Of a stretch of 64,000 bases of DNA, positions 27,884 through 34,453 are shown one piece after another (positions within the stretch are counted from its first letter, which is position 1; every line of letters begins with the position of its first letter). The stretch covers positions 15,858 to 79,857 of the forward strand of contig JAZQWG010000025.1 in assembly GCA_045632265.1 (NCBI GenBank), in the 5' to 3' direction. Position numbers and translations under genes: made by a program. Under the pieces are notes generated by a model. It was not told the DNA's origin, made no database searches, and saw only the letters and a program-made list of their open reading frames with translations. This DNA comes from Scatosoma sp045632265 (GTDB lineage: Bacteria; Bacillota; Clostridia; Christensenellales; Borkfalkiaceae).

Positions 27884-27912
27884 ATTGTACAACAAATGTA
27901 GCCGAAAAGCAA
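27884..27912 (-). promoter_or_regulatory. Likely promoter of locus B
   Basis: Minus strand TTGCTT (27912..27907), 17-base spacer, TACAAT (27889..27884). The weak -35 fits a promoter that needs an activator such as the AraC regulator encoded next. Confidence 0.55.
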
Positions 27913-28036
27913 TGGTGAAAAGTGTATAAGTTTGTTGATTTATAACTTTATTTTTGACGGCGTTTATCTTTTAATTTTTCCGCATTTTTGGACAAAAACG
28001 CACGTCAATATTCTACAAAAACGTATAAAAAGACAA
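27913..28036. other. Intergenic stretch upstream of locus B
   Basis: AT-rich sequence between the locus B promoter and the terminator of the following gene. It may hold activator sites. No gene is visible. Confidence 0.4.
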
Positions 28037-28062
28037 AAAAGACGCCCAAACGGACGTCTTTT
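28037..28062 (-). terminator. Rho-independent terminator of the 458-residue lipoprotein gene
   Basis: Arms AAAAGACG (28037-28044) and CGTCTTTT (28055-28062) with a ten-base loop, followed on the minus strand by a T-rich tail. It lies about 145 bases beyond the stop at 28207. Confidence 0.8.
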
Positions 28063-28206
28063 CGTTGCTTTATTTATTTGTTTCTAAACGCTATTATGGT
28101 AATTTCATGCATTGCGCTTTGTCTTGATTGTGACAATACGCAATTTGTTTTAGCTTACATCACTCTTTGCTATTTAATCACACAAAGTCAAGCGTTTATA
28201 AGATGC

Positions 28207-29583
28207 TTATTTGGCGTAATTAACCTTGTATATTTTCACTTCACCAGGCAAGAACGTTTCTTCAAAATAGCCCGCGGAAAGCGAAATGGTATCTTCTTTC
28301 AATGCGCCGAGCGTTGTGGATAAGTTGGTAGGGTCGGGCAAGTTGTTTTCGTCGATCGTAGTAGAATATTTCGTCAACGACGTAATATTTGCGTTTGCAT
28401 CAATCGTAAATTTGCCCGTTTTATTATCGCGCATCGAATTGTTCATAATCATCACGTATTTTGCGCCGCCTTTCTTTGCCTTGAAGAAGCTGATTATGTA
28501 ATTCGTCGACTTGTTTTGCGGCTGAATAAAGAAATCTTTTGGAAGTGTTTCCACGCCGCTTGCAATATAAGAACCGCTGTGATATGCGTGCTCGCAATCG
28601 ATACCCATAAGTAAATCACCAAGCTGACGAATTTCCCAGTTATATTGCACGAGTGGATCGTACAATTCCGTTTTGTTGCCGTTTTGGTCGATAACGTGAT
28701 CGCGCATGTCTTCGCCACCGTCTTCCACGGAAACTCGGTTGGGTGAAACCCAACAAAAATGCGAAATGCTCTTAAAACCGTATGCAATAAACGTGTTCAA
28801 ATTCCAACGAACTTCGTTTGCGGTAGGCTTTTGCATACCTACCCACCAGCCCGTTTGGGAAAACGCGCCCGTTTTCATCCTGCCGTTGGTATAAGCCACT
28901 TTTCTTATCGTTTCCATATCCGAAAAATAGGTCGAACGCATTCTACCTCCCGACAAGAAAGGATAGTGGTCGTAATACAAATACTCAATCTTCTCAGCCC
29001 CTACCGAATTTACCCAGTTATTTACGTAATCGGAATACGAACCGCTAAGCCAATCTTCGGGTGCGTAGCTGGGGTACAAGTTTACAAACGGACGACGAGT
29101 AAGATCTTCGTTGTAATAATATGCGTAATTATCTTTGAGCGAAGGAATTTGCTCCGCTTTAGGTTCGTCTTTCAAGAAATAGCCAACGCAGTTTTCAAGC
29201 TGGGGCATAATAGAAGCGTTGTACACGCTCGTCCAACCAGAAACGTCGTAAAGATATTTCATGCCGTAACGAGAGTAAATATCTTCAATCTCTTCATAAG
29301 AGGGCCTTGTAGGTGCAGCGTTGTAGGGAAACCATTGAAAGTTAAGCCCTGCTTCCGCCATTTCTCTCGTTTGTTCTTCATACGACTTTACGTTGGTGCC
29401 ATAATAGCCTTTCCAAGTACCAAGTAAAAACTCGTCAATCAAATACGTAGCTTCAACATCCTCCCCGTTGTCGTCTAGCTCCTTATCTTTGTCTTTCTTT
29501 GTGCAACCCGTCAAAAAAACGGACGAGAAAACGGTTGCCAGTGCAAGCGCAATAAATAAAGCGCGTTTCTTTTTCATTTTCAT
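28207..29583 (-). CDS. Lipoprotein with unclassified TIM-barrel-like glycosidase domain
   Basis: 458 residues. The lipobox FLTGC anchors it outside the membrane. Nearly the whole mature chain matches residues 40-490 of the 1270-residue surface protein (EEQTREMAEAGLNFQW, YFLKDEP, EYLYYDHYPF, WNLNTFIAYGFKSISHFCWV), with many DNA stretches also near-identical, so it is a recent duplicate without the accessory modules. The Asp-Glu-Pro strip and a second acidic strip (EDGGEDMRDH) look like clan GH-A catalytic architecture, but I cannot assign a family. GGAGG stands five bases before the start. It has its own terminator and palindromic candidate operators upstream. Confidence 0.78.
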   Translation of the reverse strand: MKMKKKRALFIALALATVFSSVFLTGCTKKDKDKELDDNGEDVEATYLIDEFLLGTWKGYYGTNVKSYEEQTREMAEAGLNFQWFPYNAAPTRPSYEEIEDIYSRYGMKYLYDVSGWTSVYNASIMPQLENCVGYFLKDEPKAEQIPSLKDNYAYYYNEDLTRRPFVNLYPSYAPEDWLSGSYSDYVNNWVNSVGAEKIEYLYYDHYPFLSGGRMRSTYFSDMETIRKVAYTNGRMKTGAFSQTGWWVGMQKPTANEVRWNLNTFIAYGFKSISHFCWVSPNRVSVEDGGEDMRDHVIDQNGNKTELYDPLVQYNWEIRQLGDLLMGIDCEHAYHSGSYIASGVETLPKDFFIQPQNKSTNYIISFFKAKKGGAKYVMIMNNSMRDNKTGKFTIDANANITSLTKYSTTIDENNLPDPTNLSTTLGALKEDTISLSAGYFEETFLPGEVKIYKVNYAK

Positions 29584-29648
29584 GCAATCCTCCTTTTCAA
29601 AATGGTTATAATATACTTTTTACAGCAAGCCTTGTTTTTAGTAAATAT

Positions 29649-29681
29649 AACATAAGTTATGTTGATACGCTACAATATCAA
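29649..29681. promoter_or_regulatory. Two palindromes, candidate operator of the 458-residue lipoprotein gene
   Basis: AACATAA-g-TTATGTT (29649-29663) is a perfect inverted repeat. Overlapping it, TTGATA (29662-29667) and TATCAA (29676-29681) form a second one with an eight-base centre. They lie 65-100 bases upstream of the start at 29583, a normal place for a regulator. No regulator can be named. Confidence 0.5.
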
Positions 29682-29912
29682 GGCTAAACTATATTATCGT
29701 TTGGCTAAACTTTAGTTTTCTCTTAATAAATTTTTAATTACGCCATTAAAGCAAATCTTCTTGTTTTTCCCTTACTTATTAAACGCCTTCCACAAAAAAC
29801 ATCCATCAAATGTCCATATATGCACACATTAGCCCTTTCAAACGGCACGAAAAGGGCAAAACGCCCCATTTATCGTGAAAATGCCCTAAAAACGGCGGTT
29901 TTGCGCTATTTG

Positions 29913-29990
29913 TTATGCGTGACATAGGTATTATGATAGACATAGTACCCGTCAATTATGTGTGACATAGGTATTATGTTTGACATAGTA
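29913..29990. repeat. Pair of 35-base direct repeats built from GACATAG units
   Basis: Copies at 29913-29947 and 29956-29990 match at 32 of 35 bases. GACATAG occurs four times (29921, 29939, 29964, 29982), spaced 18, 25 and 18 bases. The regular spacing suggests protein-binding sites or the end of a lost mobile element. Confidence 0.7.
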
Positions 29991-30470
29991 GTCGGTTTTG
30001 AAAAGCTTACAAACGCCCTATCCTTCATGGAAAATCCATGAAAAACAGACAAAAACGGCGAAAAACGTGGGAATTTGAGCGATTTTAGGGCGTATTTGCC
30101 CGTTTTTGCTTTTTTTGTACTGTTTTAGGGTGTTTTGCGAATAGTTTTGCGCCATTAGGGCTCGTTTTAAGTAGTTTTCCGAGAAAATGCATATAATATA
30201 GGCGATATTTGACTATTTTCATACCATCGTACAATGACTTTGTCTTATTTTCAAGAAATTGCACGCAATTTAGGTAGATATTAAGCCGTTTGGATAGAAG
30301 CACGCCTAATATGCCTATTTTCCATAGATTTGTACACTATTTTGGCTATTTTTATGAAATTACACGCTGTCTTATCCTATTTTTTATTGATTGATTACGT
30401 TCTACGCATTTCTTATCAATATTGCGGAAAAAGAGTGTAATTTACGGTATTTTGTGCCGTTTTCACAATA

Positions 30471-30496
30471 AAAACCGCCCTATTAGGCGGCTTTTT
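30471..30496 (-). terminator. Rho-independent terminator of the CPBP protease gene
   Basis: Short GC stem CCGCC (30475-30479) with GGCGG (30486-30490), extended by A/T pairs, followed on the minus strand by a T-run. It lies 24 bases beyond the stop at 30520. Confidence 0.8.
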
Positions 30497-30519
30497 AATC
30501 GTTTATGATATTTCTTACG

Positions 30520-31371
30520 TTATTCTACCAAAGTGTCGTTCTTTTCGGTATTTTGCGAGGATTTTTTATCCATTTGTGGCACAGCCAGCTTATCGTATAA
30601 CGTTTTTCGTTCTTCTTCGGGGTATTTTATCAAGAAATACAACACGAATACCCCAACGAGTACGCCAACGATTGCCATACACAAGATTGTTCCCAAATTA
30701 AACAATTCTACGCCCTTTCCAAGTCCTAAATTGCTTTCTTTATCCATCAGCATGCCACAAAAGTTGTACAAACCGTGGATAAAACCACAGCAAAACAAGT
30801 TTTTCGTCTTAATCAGCACAAAAGCAAACAAACCGCCCGTCAAAATGGAATATCCTGCTTGCAAAAGGTTCAAATTAAGCAAATGCGCCCCGCCAAAAAC
30901 AAGCGACGACACCACAAAAGTGGTAATTAAGCCCTTTTTATTCTTCGGAAAGTAAACGGCAAGCACGGAAAAGAGAATTCCTCTAAAAACAAACTCTTCA
31001 AACATGCCCACGCACAAGCAGTACAGCGCAAACGTCGCTATTGCCCAAAAATCGGTGCGTACAAGCGATTGCATGCCCTTAAAATACGACCACCATTGAA
31101 AATTGTTGACCGCAACCAAGATACACGGCAATAAAAACAGCCAGTTGTGGATTTTTCCAAACAATTTTACGTCCATCAAGCACAAAATCAGTGCTACGGC
31201 GGCAATTCCGAAAATTTGTTGCAACGTTTTATTCAAAACTGCGTGATACCAAGCATCTTTGCCGATAGGCAGGGAAACGAACTCTAAAACAGCCATAAAT
31301 GCAGCTAAAACAATGATTATCGCATAGATAACCACTCTATTAACGTTGTCGTTTTTTCTCGTTTTTGCCAT
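30520..31371 (-). CDS. CPBP-family (CAAX/Rce1-type) intramembrane metalloprotease; candidate sorting enzyme
   Basis: 283 residues, about eight membrane helices. The family's catalytic strips are present: EEFVFRG (residues 125-131, the EExxxR motif), FGGAH (159-163, FxxxH) and the later His in GFIHGLYNF (199). These are intramembrane endopeptidases related to eukaryotic Rce1. Known family proposals include processing of Cys-containing C-terminal sorting signals (MYXO-CTERM, Synergist-CTERM). Three proteins with a Gly-Cys/helix/Lys tail are encoded within 23 kb, so this may be their sorting enzyme. That link is inference from proximity and motif type; bacteriocin immunity or other proteolysis is possible. 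It is a single-gene unit with its own promoter and terminator. Confidence 0.88.
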   Translation of the reverse strand: MAKTRKNDNVNRVVIYAIIIVLAAFMAVLEFVSLPIGKDAWYHAVLNKTLQQIFGIAAVALILCLMDVKLFGKIHNWLFLLPCILVAVNNFQWWSYFKGMQSLVRTDFWAIATFALYCLCVGMFEEFVFRGILFSVLAVYFPKNKKGLITTFVVSSLVFGGAHLLNLNLLQAGYSILTGGLFAFVLIKTKNLFCCGFIHGLYNFCGMLMDKESNLGLGKGVELFNLGTILCMAIVGVLVGVFVLYFLIKYPEEERKTLYDKLAVPQMDKKSSQNTEKNDTLVE

Positions 31372-31400
31372 AATTACGCCCCGTTTTTAAGCTTTTTATT

Positions 31401-31429
31401 ATTATATCATATCTTCGCTCAATTTGCAA
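31401..31429 (-). promoter_or_regulatory. Promoter of the CPBP protease gene
   Basis: Minus strand TTGCAA (31429..31424), 17-base spacer, TATAAT (31406..31401), about 30 bases upstream of the ATG at 31371. Confidence 0.75.
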
Positions 31430-31464
31430 GAACTTATGGCTTCATTCCCGTGTTTTGCATGGAA

Positions 31465-31492
31465 AAAGCGGTTATCTATTGATAACCGCTTT
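31465..31492 (-). terminator. Rho-independent terminator after the 435-residue glycosidase-like gene
   Basis: Twelve-base-pair perfect stem (31465-31476 with 31481-31492, core GCGGTTATC) with a four-base loop and a T-tail on the minus strand, starting four bases past the stop at 31497. Confidence 0.88.
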
Positions 31493-31496
31493 GTTT

Positions 31497-32804
31497 TTAT
31501 TTCAATTCCACGAATACACCTTCGCCCGAACGAAGTTTTAAGCTGATTTTCTTATCATTCGTTGCAATTTCCGTGTTTTGCGTTGCTTGCCATACGATTA
31601 CGTCGTAATCTTTATCAAACGTAAGCTCTATTTCAGCGGTAAGTTTATCTTTGGGGTCGGTAAGGTTCGAGATTAAGTAAGCTTTCTTATCACCGTTCTT
31701 AAAGCAACCGATGATAACGTCTTCGCTCGTTTTACCGTCAACCAACGTATCGTCCGCGTGCTTTTCAATCAAATCGGTCAAGGGATTGGATTCGCCTTTC
31801 AAGAAATACACGCATTTATCCCAGTCGTACGAGAAATACGCCTTTTCAAATGCACGAACTTCTCTAATCGTTTCTTGCATAGCGTACCAAGCAGGCAAAA
31901 GTTCGCCTTCTTGACCTACAAGCGCCGTCGTCACGTAAGAAGAGTTGTGATACGGCACGTATTCAAGCGTCGTCCAATAAGTAAATGTTTGCGCACCTGC
32001 CGCACCGTAAGCCATAGCCGTATATACTTGCCAAGCTACGTCTTCGTACGCCTTAATCGTTCTAAAATCCCAGTGCCCAAGCGTTAAAAGGAATACTTTG
32101 AACGGTTTACCCGTGCGTTTGCTTGCATTTGCAAAGTCTTGCAAGTTTCTCAAATACGACGGGCGAAGATATTGCAATCCGTCCTTGCTCTTATCTTCAA
32201 TAAGCGCATAATGGTCGTAAGACAAATAATCCGCATCTACAATATCAATAAAATCGTTCAAATACTTCGAGAACGGATAGTTAGCTTCTTTATCGTTAAA
32301 AAGTTGTTCTTTTGAAGCGTAATCGGGCAACAAGTTTACTTCAAACTCTTTGCCAGGATAATTTTTAGCAAACCAGTCTTTCAAAACACGCAAATGGGGA
32401 TATTTATCCGTATGCGGTTCATCCGCAGCGAGAATACCTGCAAACGAGGGATGGCGCAAATAATCGTCCAAACGAGCTTTTAACGCATCGGCATTTTTTT
32501 CAAGCCATTGTTCTGCGGTTTCGCCCGTTTTACAAAGTTCTTTAGCGACGAAAGGCTCTAATCCTTTTTGGTCGCGAATAAGCATTTTTAAGCCGTATTT
32601 ATCGCAAAAATCGAGCGCTTTATGGTATTCCCAAGCTTCGTACTCGTAAATAGCGGATGTGCCGTTAAAGCCACATTTTACGATGTTTGCGTAATGTTCG
32701 TCCGTTTGGCAATCAATTGAAATATCGTTTCTACCGTCACCTTTAGGGTTTTCGGGCGGTGGCGTCATGTATGCTATAAAATCAAACTGCGTGGGTTTAG
32801 CCAT
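31497..32804 (-). CDS. Cytoplasmic TIM-barrel glycosidase-like protein, distant relative of the surface enzymes
   Basis: 435 residues, no signal peptide. It shares the general layout of the 458-residue lipoprotein: FAGILAADEPHTDKY near residue 140 (compare YYIKDEP), ADYLSYDHYALI (compare EYLYYDHYPF), then AQTFTYWTTLEYVPYHNSS and a C-terminal beta-domain ending RSGEGVFVELK. It is probably an intracellular counterpart that acts on imported fragments. It begins with MAKPTQFDFIAYM, and no typical ribosome site is obvious (GAAGGACTATTTTTCTT is the best match). It has its own terminator. A palindrome with a half-site lies upstream. The reaction is unknown. Confidence 0.75.
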   Translation of the reverse strand: MAKPTQFDFIAYMTPPPENPKGDGRNDISIDCQTDEHYANIVKCGFNGTSAIYEYEAWEYHKALDFCDKYGLKMLIRDQKGLEPFVAKELCKTGETAEQWLEKNADALKARLDDYLRHPSFAGILAADEPHTDKYPHLRVLKDWFAKNYPGKEFEVNLLPDYASKEQLFNDKEANYPFSKYLNDFIDIVDADYLSYDHYALIEDKSKDGLQYLRPSYLRNLQDFANASKRTGKPFKVFLLTLGHWDFRTIKAYEDVAWQVYTAMAYGAAGAQTFTYWTTLEYVPYHNSSYVTTALVGQEGELLPAWYAMQETIREVRAFEKAYFSYDWDKCVYFLKGESNPLTDLIEKHADDTLVDGKTSEDVIIGCFKNGDKKAYLISNLTDPKDKLTAEIELTFDKDYDVIVWQATQNTEIATNDKKISLKLRSGEGVFVELK

Positions 32805-32854
32805 AAGAAAAATAGTCCTTCTATCAATTTTTTCTTACTATAATTTTATCACAT

Positions 32855-32906
32855 TTTACAAAAAAATAATAGTATTTTTGTTTATCATTTTTGTAAATTT
32901 TACAAA
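32855..32906. promoter_or_regulatory. Perfect palindrome plus half-site, candidate operator
   Basis: TTTGTAAA-t-TTTACAAA (32890-32906) is a perfect 8-1-8 inverted repeat. A further TTTACAAA half-site lies at 32855-32862. Both are 50-100 bases upstream of the 435-residue glycosidase-like gene, and lie between it and the tuf terminator. Confidence 0.55.
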
Positions 32907-32923
32907 GAATTATAAGAAAAGAA

Positions 32924-32954
32924 AAACAGCTTATCCTCAAGGGATAAGCTGTTT
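32924..32954 (-). terminator. Rho-independent terminator of tuf
   Basis: Thirteen-base-pair stem (32924-32936 with 32942-32954, core CAGCTTATCC) and five-base loop, with a T-run on the minus strand, 30 bases after the tuf stop. Confidence 0.88.
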
Positions 32955-32983
32955 ATTTTTAATGTTGAGTTATCAAAAACCTA

Positions 32984-34204
32984 TTATTTAAGGATTTTTG
33001 CGATAACGCCGGAACCAACCGTTCTGCCGCCTTCACGGATAGCGAAACGAAGACCTTCTTCCAAAGCAACGGGCTTAATAAGAACAACTTTCATTTCGAT
33101 GTTGTCGCCAGGCATAACCATTTCAACGCCTTCAGGAAGTTCGATCATACCCGTAACGTCCGTCGTACGTACGAAGAATTGAGGTCTATAGTGGTTGAAG
33201 AATGCCGTATGACGGCCACCTTCGTCCTTCGTCAAAACGTAAACTTGAGCAAGGAATTCCGTACCAGTTTTAACCGTACCGGGTTTAGCGATAACTTGAC
33301 CCTTTTGGATGTCCGTTCTGTTGATACCACGAAGCAACGCACCTACGTTGTCGCCTGCTTGAGCTTCGTCAAGCATCTTGTGGAACATTTCAAGACCGGT
33401 AAGAACCGTACCAACGGGTTTGTCAACCAAACCAACAACTTCAGCGGGATCACCAACGTGAGCTACACCACGTTCTACACGACCCGTAGCAACCGTACCA
33501 CGACCAGAAATGGTGAATACGTCTTCTACAGGAAGAAGGAAGGGTTTGGAATCTTCACGAGCGGGCGTGGGGATATAGCTGTCAACTGCATCCATGAGTT
33601 CAAGGATGGGAGCAACTGCAGGATCGGAAATGATTGCATCTGCAGGTTTGTCAGAAGATGCGCATTCCAATGCTTTCAATGCGGAACCACGGATAACGGG
33701 GATATCGTCGCCGGGGAAGTCGTAGGAGGACAACAAGTCTCTGATGTCCATTTCAACGAGTTCAAGAAGTTCTTCGTCGTCTACAAGGTCGCATTTGTTC
33801 ATGAATACAACGATGTAAGGAACGCCTACTTGACGAGCAAGAAGGATGTGTTCGCGCGTTTGGGGCATGGGACCGTCCGTAGCAGCGCAAACAAGGATAG
33901 CGCCGTCCATTTGAGCAGCACCGGTGATCATGTTTTTAACATAGTCAGCGTGGCCCGGGCAGTCTACGTGAGCGTAGTGACGTGCATCCGTTTGATATTC
34001 AACGTGTGCGGTGTTGATTGTGATACCACGTGCTCTTTCTTCAGGTGCTTTGTCGATTTCGTCATACTTCATCTTTTGTGCACCGCCGCGAGCTGCCATA
34101 ACCATCGTGATAGCTGCGGTCAAAGTCGTTTTACCGTGGTCAACGTGGCCAATCGTACCAATGTTAACGTGGGGTTTGGTTCTTTCGAATTTAGCTTTAG
34201 CCAT
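32984..34204 (-). CDS. tuf: Translation elongation factor Tu
   Basis: GTPase that brings aminoacyl-tRNA to the ribosome. 406 residues, slightly longer than the usual 395-400 because of a stretch around CASSDKPADAIISDPAV in the G domain. Motifs: GHVDHGKTT (P-loop), DCPGHADY and NKCD. Domains II and III follow, ending GSGVIAKILK. AGGAGGA precedes the start. It is the last gene of the str cluster but is separated from fusA by 249 bases holding its own promoter, so it can be expressed independently. Confidence 0.98.
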   Translation of the reverse strand: MAKAKFERTKPHVNIGTIGHVDHGKTTLTAAITMVMAARGGAQKMKYDEIDKAPEERARGITINTAHVEYQTDARHYAHVDCPGHADYVKNMITGAAQMDGAILVCAATDGPMPQTREHILLARQVGVPYIVVFMNKCDLVDDEELLELVEMDIRDLLSSYDFPGDDIPVIRGSALKALECASSDKPADAIISDPAVAPILELMDAVDSYIPTPAREDSKPFLLPVEDVFTISGRGTVATGRVERGVAHVGDPAEVVGLVDKPVGTVLTGLEMFHKMLDEAQAGDNVGALLRGINRTDIQKGQVIAKPGTVKTGTEFLAQVYVLTKDEGGRHTAFFNHYRPQFFVRTTDVTGMIELPEGVEMVMPGDNIEMKVVLIKPVALEEGLRFAIREGGRTVGSGVIAKILK

Positions 34205-34242
34205 TTTTTAAATCCTCCGATTTATCTTATAATATTTTTTTA

Positions 34243-34295
34243 TTTAAAAATGATAACCTATCCGATTTGGACGCAGCTACCTATCATTTTTACAA
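34243..34295 (-). other. Tuf leader hairpin
   Basis: The leader between the tuf promoter and start contains AAAAATGATA and its complement TATCATTTTT, separated by about 30 bases (within about 34243-34295). In the transcript this would form a long AU-rich hairpin ending in UUUUU. It could be structural or a weak attenuator. Confidence 0.4.
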
Positions 34296-34338
34296 ATGAT
34301 GTTGCGATAAAATATCGTGCCCTTTAGTGGACAATCAT

Positions 34339-34367
34339 ATTATATCGTAAATTGTGAAAATTATCAA
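34339..34367 (-). promoter_or_regulatory. Promoter of tuf
   Basis: Minus strand TTGATA (34367..34362), 17-base spacer, TATAAT (34344..34339), about 130 bases before the tuf start. Confidence 0.8.
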
Positions 34368-34408
34368 ATGTTTTACAGCTGTTTTCGTAAATTTTTTGAT
34401 AATTTTCT

Positions 34409-34441
34409 CGTATTTCCCGCCATTTTTCGACGGGAAATACG
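34409..34441 (-). terminator. Hairpin after fusA
   Basis: Perfect 11-base-pair stem CGTATTTCCCG (34409-34419) with its complement (34431-34441), 12 bases past the fusA stop. The minus-strand tail is A-rich, so termination may be partial, with some transcripts continuing into tuf. Confidence 0.55.
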
Positions 34442-34453
34442 CTTTTTCTAAAA

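Larger units (their letters stand above)
29584..30470. other. Long AT-rich intergenic region, no convincing gene
   Basis: About 890 bases with operator-like palindromes at the left end and a tandem repeat at 29913-29990. The rest is A/T-rich, with short poly-A/T runs and repeated GGGCG/CGCCC words. A 72-codon minus frame at 30085-30303 is Lys/Asn-rich, lacks a ribosome site and is not called. Confidence 0.5.

Noticed and set aside
29913..29990. CRISPR array
   Set aside because: Only two copies, with no constant spacer length and no cas genes.
30085..30303. A 72-codon minus-strand frame
   Set aside because: AT-rich, Lys/Asn-heavy, no ribosome site. Probably chance.
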